From: Lepidodermella squamata
Taxonomy: Eukaryota; Gastrotricha
Direction: 5' to 3'
Length of the DNA stretch: 64,000 bases
NCBI GenBank assembly: GCA_047495785.1
Contig: JBLDXI010000024.1
Coordinates: forward strand, 2,604,001-2,668,000
The notes under the pieces were generated by a model. That model saw only the letters and a program-made list of their open reading frames with translations. It did no database searches and was not told the origin of the DNA. The position numbers were made by a program, and so were the translations under genes. Positions 33,298-45,200 of the stretch are shown piece by piece (position 1 is the first letter of the stretch; every line of letters begins with the position of its first letter).

Positions 33298-34520
33298 TAC
33301 AGTGCTCCCTCGATATAAGCAAGGGGGCGGGATCCACGCGATTGCTCTTATCGAGGGTTGCTCTTATAGAGGGCTGTTAAAGAGCTAGCGATGAATCATA
33401 AGTGCGTCGCCAGGTTTTTTTCTCAGTTGCTAGGGCGACGTTTATTTCACTGGTTAGCCATATCCAAGATAATCTGGTGTTCATGTAATGATTTTCGATG
33501 TGGTAGATAGTATTTGATATGCAAAGTTTGATCATTTGAATTCCAATTGTATTTTAAGCTGGCTGACATTTTTTAACATTTTTCTAATAATTTCTGAAAA
33601 ATATTTCATCGAATAATTTCTTCATTTATGATCAGGACACTTCGGTTACGCCAATTTACCCAGCGATAGTTGCGAGCCATCTAAATCGAATGCGATATTT
33701 TAATTTAATTGATCCAAATTTGGAAATTTGAAGGTTAACAAAGCTTGAAAGCCTTCATTAGAATTAAATGTAGCAATTCCATTTGGTTCAAAGACAAACC
33801 ATGGATACACTAGCGGATAAGCGAACAATGTTAGGTAAAATTCGGCTAGGAGCCTGTGATGCCTAAAACCTATCCAAGGTTGAAACGCATTTTTTCTCAT
33901 AAATCCGTGAAAAAACTGAAGGACTCGGGGCGAACATTGCTTGGAAATCTTGTTGGAAGTTTGCTTGAATCTTGAGTCGAAGCTGTATCCTAACTTCATT
34001 TTTTCAGAATTCTATAGAATTAAAACAGATTTACGGCATTACGATTCCTCGTGATGTGCTTTGATGGAATACAACAGCTTGAATGCCACCTTTATCTGTT
34101 CTGAAAACTTCGGTAGAACAGTAGATAATCAGCAGTTTGCTTTTTATCGCTCTTTAAATAATTTTTCTAGACCCGTAGCGTAATCACTATCATTCTTTAA
34201 AAAATCTCATCAATGGCTAGTAGTAGTGTTTGTGAATGAAAAAATACGAGAGAGCAAACGCGCGCGCACGATCTCAAAATTGAAGCCAGTGCTGAGATAA
34301 AAAACATCGATCTGTAAAGATGGAGATCAAGAGATCACGGCGCGCCGCCGTCCAACTGAAAAATCACAAACGCCAGGAGCAGCGTTACAATTCTGTTGCT
34401 AACGTAAACAAATTCTTCATGTAAATTAAAAATTATCATGTAAAAAATTTTAATTTGTCGAGAAATAATTTTTTAACAAATAAAATCAACGGGATCCAAA
34501 AAAAGTTGCTAGTAGCGAGG

Positions 34521-37335
34521 GACTCAGCTAATGTCATCGAACCTTTATTTTCTTTTCGCGTACCATTTTGACTTAAAGCGTCGGAAATACAAAAATCGCA
34601 AGGAAAGTAAATTAAACCATCGGAATGACTTGTTTTGATTTATTTCATCGGAACACGCGACTAATGTATCGTAACACTACCTTAAACCGTCGGAATTCGC
34701 GCTAAATTGAAGCAGCAATGAACGATTTATTAAACATTAATTTATTCTCCCATTTTTCATCATTCGAAACATGAATTTTTTGAAATTGTACGAATCTGAC
34801 GGAAGTGTAGAGGAATTTGAGGACTCCGACGAGGCTATCGATGGGCAGTCGGTCGAGAATCAAGATCAGGACTGGGATGAAGATGACCCTGCTCTGGTTG
34901 ACGATGAAAATGACTTTATTGCCGACCCGAAGCCGACAGATGAATTTGAGTTTGATTTGTTCGAAACTTTGCCATTCGGCATTACATTCCATGAAGCCAA
35001 GGACTTTGTCAAGCGGAACTACAGCATTCTCTGGATTGACACTACGAAGAGCGGTTTCAACAAGCAAACATGCTATTACGTCTGTAAGCATCGGAAGTCT
35101 GGCTCAAAGGATTGCCCCCATCGGGGTGTACTCAAATGGTCTCCTGACCAAGCCGTGTTTTCGTGTGGCGGCGCTCATGTGCATCCAACCAATTCGACAC
35201 GCGTGTTAACAGCCGAGGTGAGGCGATATGTGCTGGATCATATCAATGATCCACCCAAGTACATCAGGGAGCGGCTCATCAAAGACAATCCAAAGCTGAC
35301 AACGAGGCAAGTCGCCAATTTGAAGCAACAGTTGAAGAGAAAACATCGAATGGCAACTGTTGGTCCTGACGCGCTTTCAAGCTCTTTCGGAACAGCCGAG
35401 CTTCGTGCCTGGTGCGAATCACGAACTCAGAAGCCTGTCGATGACAAACAACCTTATGTCGTCCACTACGAAGTCGAGGAATCGCTGGCTAACAAGGATA
35501 GGAAACCGTTCTGGGCAGTTGTCATTAGCTGCACGTTCCTCCTTAATCTTCTGGCCGTCGCTAGAAGTTTCCAAATCGATGCCACGCACAAGGTAATCCA
35601 GGGTGGCCACAAGGTCTTTATTGGCGGCTCAAGTGACAAAAACCGCAAGTTTCACCCCATTTTACTCGGAGTTGCGAGCAACGAAAACGGCAGAGCATAC
35701 GAGGTCATTTTTCGTAGTTTGAGAAAGTTTATGCCCCTTTATCTTCCGATGGCGGTAATGGCAGATGGCGCGGGCTATATTACTACTGCAATCGAAACAA
35801 TCTTTGGCAAGGGAGCAGTGCTACGATTGATGTGCTATTTTCATGTGAAGTTCAACGCGCGGAAATGGTTTGGGCGTAAGTAATTTGCCTCTTTCCGACG
35901 GTCGTAAGACAATTTTACCTTTGTTTACAGAGAGTCGGATCAAATTGTGGTACAAGGTGCACGACCTACTAACGCTCGTTCAGCTCGCATTGTCACGCCC
36001 TGAGGTAATTCCGACGGTGTTAAGATATTCCGAAATTAAAAAATTTTCATTTTTAGTTTTTGCTGTTGTGGCAGCTTGCCAAGGATGAGATGGCGGCCAG
36101 CGATCACGCCGATGTTTATGCTGAGTTCGTCGCTTATTTCGAGCCAATATACATTTTCGGGCCTCTTGCTAACTGGTTCGAGGGGGCTTCAGAGTTTTGC
36201 TGCACTAATAACGGCAACGAATCCCTCAACAACGTTACCAAAAACGAGCAGACTCATCGATTGATTCACGCCCTGACCGCATTCTTGGCAAAAACCGACA
36301 ACGTCATTTCGAGTTGGGTTGTTAATTCAGAACCGTTCGCAACGTCAGCCGCGATAACGGACCGCCTTAAAAAAGAAGGTTACCAGCTGTTTTTACGTTT
36401 CACTCAGTGCTTCGAAGAAGTCGGTCCCTCATCATGGCTCGTTATGAAACCTGGCTGGCAGGTCAACAGTGTTGTTTCTGAAGCGCGAACGACAGCCTTG
36501 TGGACGAGTTTGGCCCAATTTGAATGTTCGATTGACTTCTGTTCACTGATCACTGCCGAGCCAAATCTTATCAGCTGTACGTGCCGCTTAGGTTCCAAGA
36601 AAATTCCGTGCGAGCATGTTGTAGCTCTCGGTCACAAGCTGGATTCGAAACCGATTGATAAACATCTTCAGTCGATTCCGCTGGTGCTGCGCGGTAACCC
36701 TCGGGGTAGGCCGCCTCGCCACGGTCGTGCGCTGGAATTCGCTAAGCAGGTTGGCATGGCTCCTGAAACAGCTACTGAAGCCACTTTTCCTGCTGGTCCT
36801 CCTGAAACCGAACCGATTGGTCGAGGCTCTAGAGCACGAGGTCGCGGCCGTGGACGTGGTCGAGGACAAGCCACCACAGTGGAGCAACTACCCGCTGTTG
36901 TTCGAGGAAGAGGTCGCGGGCGGCCCCGAGGCCGTGGATCAGGACGAGGACAGGGATCAGTTGATTTGCTGGCAGTTGAAGATGCTCCGATTGCCGCTAC
37001 AGCAGCGATGACACGAAGCCGAGGTCGCGGTCGTGGACGCGGGGTGGAGCTTCCAGAAGAGCTGGTTGCTCCGGCGGTTGCTCGCGGCCGTGGCGCGGGT
37101 CGCCGACGGGGGCGGGGACGTTCTTAATTAAGTCTTAATTTGCGACTCTTTGAAAGTTACTTATTTGATCGAACATAATGTCTTAACACATCGGAAAATA
37201 AGAATAAATATAAAGGCGACTTTTCCGATGCTTATTATTTAAAATATAAAAATTGAATATTCCGATGGTTCCGACGCTTTAAGTTAAAATGGTTCGAGAA
37301 AAGAAAATAAAAGTTCGCGGGTTTCATGTTACTTC
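34521..37335 (+). mobile_element. complete MULE (Mutator-like) transposon
   Basis: The 2,815-bp element is flanked by a 9-bp direct repeat GTAGCGAGG (34512-34520 and 37336-37344), the target-duplication size typical of Mutator-like elements. Terminal inverted repeats start with GA and are highly similar over a 49-bp core (34538-34586 and the complement of about 37268-37316). TCGGAA recurs as a sub-terminal motif at 34581, 34620, 34648 and 34690, and near the right end (37191; inverted near 37223, 37260 and 37269). It encodes an apparently intact transposase and sits inside an older TA-flanked element, so it inserted later. Confidence 0.85.
34771..37127 (+). CDS. MULE transposase (FLYWCH-like, DDE, SWIM, RG-rich tail)
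   Basis: Exons 34771-35875, 35931-36004 and 36057-37127 give 749 residues with no stop or frameshift. An acidic N-terminus precedes a FLYWCH/FAR1-like zinc-binding region (CYYVCKHRKSGSKDC to HVH). The MULE catalytic core follows: Asp in FQIDATHK, Asp in AVMADGAGY, CYFH (C-x2-H), and Glu in NNGNESLNN. A SWIM zinc finger is CTCRLGSKKIPCEH. The C-terminus is a long run of Arg-Gly repeats that should bind nucleic acid. The enzyme would cut and paste the element by acting on its inverted repeats. Both introns contain the TTCCGA motif found near the element ends. Intactness suggests recent activity. Confidence 0.88.
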
Positions 37336-37386
37336 GTAGCGAGGGATTGCTCTTATCGGGGTTGCTTATATCGAGGGAGCACTGTA

Positions 37387-39247
37387 CTTGGGAAAAATTC
37401 TGAGACTCAAGTCCTATTAAGAGATCTAACGCTGTAAAATAAAAATTCCTAGGGAGAGAAAGGGACACCTATTGTTACGAAACAAAGCTGGACACAAGAC
37501 CACGTCGCCTCATCATTCCTTCTCATTACTTAATTTTTGTCTCTAAAATCGAGGAGATATCTTTCTTGAGATCTGAATTTGAGATTTTGTTGCTCTAACC
37601 TCTGATTTTTCGGCAATTGGCGTGGTGATGGGGATTTCAAGGTGCATTCAGTTAATACCGCAGTGCGCGCTGATTTCGCTTCAGGTTAATTACTGAATTT
37701 ATGAATTTTAACCTAATTTCTTTTGATTTCGGTCGATTTGGCTCAAATATTGCGCTCATTTATGGCTCGTTTACTGTCAATCGGCGAAGAAGAATGAAGC
37801 ATGAAGGGCGCTGAATTTGTCTTGCACTGCAGCCGATATCGATTATTTCAAATTCGATGAAGATTGAAATCATCGCAAGCCAACTGGGGCTAATGAAGCT
37901 AAAACTTTGAACATCAAAATTGACCGAACAAAAACGTCTCAAACATGATAATAGTCTCATTGTTTTCGTTTTCTGCCTAACTACACCTTTTTGATTTGCG
38001 TGTTCATTGATTTGCAGAGCAAATTTGAAAGCCTTGAGGGTCACGTGCGCATTTATTGTTCAGACTTTCACACAGTTCTCATTTCTCGGCACGAAAAGAT
38101 TGGCACGGACCACGGACAACCAAGGCCATTGAAATTCGCTTTGCTAATAATGCTATTGAGTTTGTAGTTATACCTAAACGTAAATAATACTCCATTTGAC
38201 TATATAACTCATATTTTCGGACTTAATAAAAAATTGAAATTGTTCAAATTTTGAAATTGAGTTTGAACCGGTGGGGCAGGGGGCAGGAGAGAAATATATA
38301 ATATTCAACGCTCATAAATAATATAAATATTCAGCGCATGCATTATTTTAAAAATTCAGCGTTTCACGATATTTCTTGAAAATATCTACCGCTTAAATTT
38401 GTTAGATCGGTCCGAAAAGTTTCAGCGTTAAATATGAATCTGTTCCTGCGGTGCGTTTTCTAATGGTCTGGACCGTTGATATAAAGTAAGAGTGTGGGAC
38501 ACGCTGTATTAGCGTTAGATGCCAATTTCACAAATTTTCACAAAATTATTCGGAAATTGCCCTGAACGATTTTAAAATGCGGTATCTTACCAAGTTTATT
38601 AATTTAATTTAATCTATTAATTAATGATTTTTAATTTTTAAATGCGAACGCTGAACCTGAAAATGAAGTATTGCACAACAACAAAGCAATTACCGGCAAT
38701 AACAGCGAAAATAAAGGAAGCGAAAATAAAAGTCCCTATAGCTACGAATTCAATTAACAGAATAACTTCCGCACCCCATGTCACCACACCCCCTTCAACA
38801 CCCTGACAACACCATGGCCGCTAATTAAAACGCAACCTAGCTGCCGTGCAGTCGAAATCATTGCAATAATATTTTTCAAAGTTCACATATCGCGTGCAAA
38901 TTCTAACGAAATAATGGGACATGTTGTAGTTGAATCACCGTCTCAACTATTGTTACCGTGAAATCGAACCGAGTAGCGTTTGAAGAGGGCGTAATATCGT
39001 GTTTCATAATAATAATAATATAATTACGCCATCGAACCATGCTGACGAAAAATATCAAATCGAAATTGGCGACAATAAAGGCGTTTTCTTCGTCAAGTTC
39101 GATGGATGTCGACGACAAGTCGCAACAAGCGAAACGTGCAGAAGAGGTACTTTCGAAACGTTGCATTCTCAACTGTATTGGTTATATTGTTTTAATGAAA
39201 ACGTGATAATTCAATTATATTTGCTATAGGCAAATCGAGCCGCTGCG
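37387..39247. other. 1.9-kb intergenic region upstream of dynein
   Basis: No reading frame with recognisable domain or splice structure. Short minus frames (37760-38044, 38903-39172) lack support. A splice acceptor (TTGCTATAG) ends at 39229, 18 nt before the dynein ATG. TAA repeats occur near 39008. Confidence 0.4.
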
Positions 39248-42200
39248 ATGGCGAAACCGCAGGTTAAAAAATTCCCGCGAGATGAAAGGCGAATCACAGA
39301 TATGGTTTGTATTTATTTTTAATTTTTTTTAAATTGTTCAATATTTATGAAATTTAACAGAAAGATGAGCGTTACAAGTATGTTATCACCATTACATGCC
39401 TTATTACCGGCCTCGACCCAGACACTGTCGAGAATTTTTTCGCGTAATTTTTAAAAATTTTCCTAATTTTCGCGAATTTTAATTTTTCTTCATTTGATGA
39501 AGGTGTGATGAGAATTTTTATCAGATGGAAGAATTTATGAATGCGCGACGTGATCGGCGATTTGTGACGCTCTTCTACCAAGACGCGGTCGAAGTGGAAC
39601 CGATCACGCCAGAGGGCAAACGGCTTTTCATCGCTAACTGCTCCAGTGATGTGAGTCCTCAATAGTTTTGATTTTTTTTCATATAAAATTAAAAAAAAAA
39701 TTAAAATTTATTTTCAAGTTCCAAAATAATTTAAAAAAAATTCTGCTGAAAACATTCGATTTTCCAGAAATTTCTAGAATTGTCTAGAATGTCCTCAAAA
39801 GTTTTGATTTTATTCAAATAAAATTCCAAAAAATTTCAAGTTGAAAATGATTTAGAATAATTCTGCTGAAAATTTGTAAATTTTAATTATTTTATAATTT
39901 TTAATTTCATTGGGGAAATTTCAAAAAATTTTATAATTTTTTTAAATATTTTCACAATTTTTAGCCACTCACTGGTGTAGTCATCGCATTCTCGCGATCT
40001 TCCCAAAGCGACGATTTGAAACCAATTGTAGCCGTTAATTTACCGCAAGAAATCGCTACGTCAACATTCGACGTGTCAAAATCAACTATCCTAACGACAT
40101 TCGCCGACGTTTTAAAGCGGCAAATGTTACCGTCCCTTCGCGGGCTCGACGACTGGGGCCAATTGTCCCGCGACGGTCACGAGGATTTCCTGCTCCAACT
40201 CGATAAATTCGTCCAAATCCTGCAATCAGCCGAGGATGGAATTCGTGGGAAAACATCCCTCGCAAAAGTTGGCAATGCCGAAAACATCGAGGCGGCGAAA
40301 ACTCCGTCTGAATGCGTGCGACTCGCCGGGAATCCTGACGTAGTCGCGGATTTCGAGCAAGTCATCGACGTCTGGCTCGGGCAGATCGAGCAAGTCCTAA
40401 CTGAATCTGACCAAATGCGGCGAGAAGCCCACGACGCCGGCCCATCGGCTGAACTCATCTATTGGAAGGCTAGACTAGCGAAATTCGCGAATTTAATCGA
40501 GGAAATTCGATCGCCGCGTTGCCAGGCCGTTATTCGACTGCTCCACGTCGCCAAGTCGCGGAAAGTCGTGAAATTCCGCGAACTCGACGGCCGAGTTACT
40601 GTGGCGATGAATGAGGCTAAGGATAACGTGAAATACCTCTACACCCTGGACAGTTTTATGTCCCAACTGGCGAGATGTGGCCCGGTTCAAATGATTGAAC
40701 ACCTGCCGGGTATGATGAATGCTATCGGGATGATTTACGCGGTTTCGCAGTACTACAACACAAGCGATCGAATGACGAGTTTGTTCGTGAAAATTACGAA
40801 TCAGATGATTCGAAGTTGTAAGAATTACATCATGGGCGATGCGAGTAAAATTTGGGACATTGAACGTGTTGTCCTGATTGAGCGGGCGGAGGATTGTTGT
40901 AAGCTGAATGCAAAGTATCAGGAGACTTTTCAACGGGCGAAAGCGCGGCTGTTGGCTTCGAATACAGAGCGGCAGTTCGAATTCAGCGAAAACTACGGTA
41001 TGTTTTACTGTTTGAAGTTTGGAATTTCGAAATTAATAGCTGATTTACTAAAATGGAGGTCCGGATACGATCCAGAAGCCTCGATTTGGAAGAGTGAAAT
41101 GCCAGATGTACTCTTTGGCAGATTTTATTTCTGTTAATAAAAACAGAAGGCTACCGTAAGTGTAGTTATTTTAGACAAAAGCATGGTTTTCAGCTCTGGA
41201 AAATTTTACAAAAATTTTACAAAAATTTGAAAATATCAGGGCCCACTTCCCATTCCTGTGTAAAATTTGGTAATTTCCCCATGTTACCTTGATTTTATAA
41301 GATTTTATAAGAATAGTGCGTGCTTAGGCTAAATTTGGACACTTATGGGGTAATTTTGGACACCTCATTAGCATATTCATAATCGTCGGAATGCGTGCAG
41401 AACTTGAAGCTTTTCTTGAAATTCTGAAAAAATGCGCACATGGTGCCAAGAAATTAATGACGTCATTCAAACACGATTCAAATTATGTTTTCCCGCTATT
41501 TTTAGCTCAACGCATTTATCATGTCCAAAATTGCCCCAGCCTAAACTTTGAGCTCACCTGTACAAAATCCCCAGCGCCAAATGTCCCGCATTTTTTACAA
41601 CTCGACAGTTCATAGTGTCAACGCTGCTGGTAAATTTTTTCAGAGCAATCCGCTTTCAGGTTGACCGGGAATAAAGGGGGTCCCACATCGACGTATTGAG
41701 ACATCCCACCTTTCAATTTATTTTAAAAACAGGCAAATTTCAGAATAGCTTCAATTTGGTACCGTTGGAAAGCCCGTCTTTCAGGGCACCTCTAGATTTT
41801 AATGGGAATTTTTTCAACCTCACTGATAGAACACGCACTTACGCGTAGAAGTTGTTTTGTCCTAATATAGCCTGTCCAAAATTAACCAGTGTTACGGTAC
41901 GATCCGCAGAAAAGTAGTTTATTGTTAAAACAATGATCCGACTGATACTAAGTAACAGTTTGCCTATAGACACGGGTATTTACATTTAATTCTTTCTGTA
42001 CAAATGATTATTTATGATTTTGCATGAGTCTTTTATCGTTGAAATGACGATGTCGCACATGAGTGACTGCGGTAGTTCGAGACGTTTTGCGAAGTCGCGG
42101 AAGAACTTGGTGATGGTACCACGGGCTCCAACGAAGAGACCGATTACTTCGAGGGAAGTTAGATTGTATCTTTCCTTGAAGTATTCTGCGCAAGGCTCGT

Positions 42201-45200
42201 AGTGTGCCCGTTTTTCTTTGTCGACTTCCAGGGCTTGATCTGGGCTTTTTTCGAAGCGGATGGTAGGGTCCAAGATCCACCCTTCTCTCGTGTTTTTAAA
42301 ACGACGCCTATTAATCCGTGTCCTGCCAAATAGTAGCGGTCTTCCAAATCGAGGCTTCTGGATCGTATCCGGATCAAAATGGAAATTAATATTCTGAATC
42401 TCAACTTTTCAAATACATTTCAAAGCGACCTGCTTCTCGACTCTAGAATTTATATTATGTAATTTTAACGAGCTCGAAATTCAAAGGAATTGGAGGAAAT
42501 ATTCCGAGTACCTCAGTTAAAATCGACTACATTTTATACATTAATAAAAGTAGGTATACATTTTTGCAAATATTTTCTTGCGACATCTACCGCATCATCA
42601 TATATTCGCGCACGCGCAATTAAAAGCTTCAGTCCGCAGCTAATATTTTATAATATTTATTAAGCAGTGCGCGCATCATCACGCATAATAAAACGGCGCA
42701 TCAGCTGAATAAATTTCGGACCTTAGCTCATGGTAATATTGACCGTCTAGTTTCACCGAGCAGCCCTTGTGGCCTAATGGCAAGGCGTCGGCCTCCTAAG
42801 CCGAAGATTGCGGGTTCGAGTCCCGCCGGGGGTGCAATATTTTTAGGGTTTCTCTACATTTTTTCAAAATTCGAAGTGACTAAAAAATTCAAGAAACCGA
42901 TAAACGAATTTCTTCCGCGTCGGAAATTGGTTGCTAACATAGTGAAAAATGGCCGATTTTATATACCTGAACTGAACTGATTTTTGCTACATTAAATAAA
43001 ACCCATATTCTTTCCCTCGTATCGCGAAAGTGATATTATGCGATTTCCACTGCTATTAAGTTGAAAACGCGGGATAAAAGCGGGATAATAATTGCCTCCC
43101 TTGAATAAAAGCCCCATTGAATTATTGCACAATTTCCACTAGTAGTAGCCCTGGCTATTATTCGATGAAACACGGTAGTAGAGCGTAGAGCGCTTTTTAC
43201 GTTCAATCATTCGATATACTATTTATTTTGAAATTGAATGCTAATTCAGGGTGATTCAAACAGCCCTTGTGGCCTAATGGCAAGGCGTCGGCCTCCTAAG
43301 CCGAAGATTGCGGGTTCGAGTCCCGCCGGGGGTGCAATATTTTTTCTAATTTATCACGATTTTTAATGTAAAAGTCGAAGTAGGGTGACTACAAAAAGTA
43401 TTTCGCCCCTGGTGGGACTCGAACCCACAATCTTTGAATTAGAAGTCCAACGCCTTGCCATTAGGCCACAAGGGCTGTTCAGATGATACATTCTGTACCT
43501 GAAATTTCAAAAATTCCACCTTAATGTTTTCAGTTTTCGGAAAATTTGACGCGTTCTGCATTCGCCTGAACAACGTCCTGTCCCTAATCAACACAATCGC
43601 ATGCTACTCAACACTAGGCAACGTCAAACTCGAAGGACTCGATCCTATCATCAACAAATTCAAAACCGTAGCCGAGGCGATGAGGCGTAAAACCTACGAT
43701 TTTCTAGACGTGCGAAAAACCGACGAATTCGACGCCGACTACGCCGATTTCCAGCGCCAGATCGACGCTATCAATGCCCAACTACAAAAATACGTCGACA
43801 ACTGGTTCGACAAGCCGTTGAGTGTTGAAAAATTTGTTCAACTCCTCGAAAAATTCGAAACACTACAAGGCATTCAAATTAATTTAAAGGATAAATATTC
43901 GCGAATTTTGCAGCAATTCGCTCGAGATTTGGATAATGTTCGAAAAATCTACCAGAAAAATCGACTCACCCCACCGGCGAGTCGAAACCTGCCGCCTGTC
44001 GCGTCGAAAATCGCCTGGGCCCGGCAGTTGTACATGTCAATCGAGGGGCCGATGAACCTACTCAAGGGCCGCGAGTCGTTAATTAAAGCCCCCGAGGCGA
44101 AAAAGGTCATTTCGCAATACAACAAAATCGCAGCTGTGATTACGCAATTCGAAATGCAGTACCACCAATTTTGGAGCGAGGCGGTCGATGCTGGTCTCAT
44201 CGGGCTAGCTGCGACTATATTCGTCCAACACCCGAGTACTGGGCAGATTTTCGTCAATTTTGACCCAAGGCTGTTGGAGCTATTCGAAGAAACTCGATTT
44301 ATGATAAAAATGAGGCTGAAAATTCCGCCAGCAGCCGAGGCGATTAGTACCAAAGCGACTCAGTTTAAACAATGGAAAAATGAATTTGAAGAAATTTTGC
44401 GGAGTTTTGAGAAGATTAAATCGCGAATTCCGACTATTCTCGGCCCTGTTACCAAGGTTATCAGGTCGAAATTTGAGAAAATGTTGGAGCCTGGACTACT
44501 GACTGTTACCTGGCGATCCGTTGCGATTGAGACGTTCATCAAGCAGTGCCATCAGGGTTTGAAGGAGTTCAACGATTTAGTCACCCTGATTGACGATATT
44601 GTCGAGGTGAGGATTGAGGCGAGGCTGCGCGAGGTGGCTGAGATGCCGCTGATTGAAATGCCGACGGAAGAACCGGCTGCTGTGGCTGATTTTGTATCGC
44701 AGACCGAGGAACGAGCGGCGGAAATGGCGTTGGAGATCAATTCGATCAATCGACAGGTTGAGACGTCGGTTTTGGAGCTGATCTCACTGTTGCGGAGCTT
44801 GAGCCCGGCGGCTGATTTGCATCGAAGTCACGCTAATGGGTACTTCATCTGCCGTATTGTGGCTCGGGAAATGTCGGCAATTGCCCATCGAAGGTGAGCA
44901 ACTTTGGCGAAAAGGGCTTATAATAGAATTCGAGGGTTAGGACTTCATGGGCGCTGCTAGTGTAACGGTATCATACAAGATTCCCATTCTTGTGACCCGG
45001 GTTCGACTCCCGGGCGGCGCATATAATTTTTATCGAAGCATGCGAAACAAATTATTGCCCTTTCAAAATGTAACAAATGTTTAATCTCAAAAATTCGTTA
45101 CGAACCAATTTCATAAAGTATGTGAAGGTTTATGTCATGTGACAAAATCTGAATTAATTTTTTCATTAGATTAGGAACCTTCAAAACCATAGAGGAATTC

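Larger units (their letters stand above)
33300..37384. mobile_element. TA-flanked DNA transposon interrupted by a MULE
   Basis: Ends begin CAGTGCTCCCTCGATATAAG in inverted orientation (33300 onward and ending 37384), flanked by TA on both sides (33298-33299, 37385-37386). TA duplication and CAGTG ends fit the Tc1/mariner-pogo group. The left part (to 34520) has no recognisable transposase; a 99-residue minus frame at 33999-33700 has no family match I can make. The right part is only about 50 bp because a MULE (34521-37335) inserted near that end. It is probably a non-autonomous or decayed copy. Confidence 0.7.

Noticed and set aside
36655-37011. Overlapping plus and minus frames across the MULE transposase 3' end
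   Set aside because: They are shadows of the GC-rich Arg-Gly repeat coding sequence; the frame with DDE and SWIM motifs is the real one.
41391-41615. 74-residue plus frame in dynein intron 4
   Set aside because: No recognisable domain and dynein homology continues from 40997 to 43534 without it.
42777-42980. Plus frame starting [13 protein letters not shown]
   Set aside because: It is the tRNA-Arg(CCU) gene read as protein; the same happens at 45482-45859, 45511-45774, 48344-48622 and 53707-53961.
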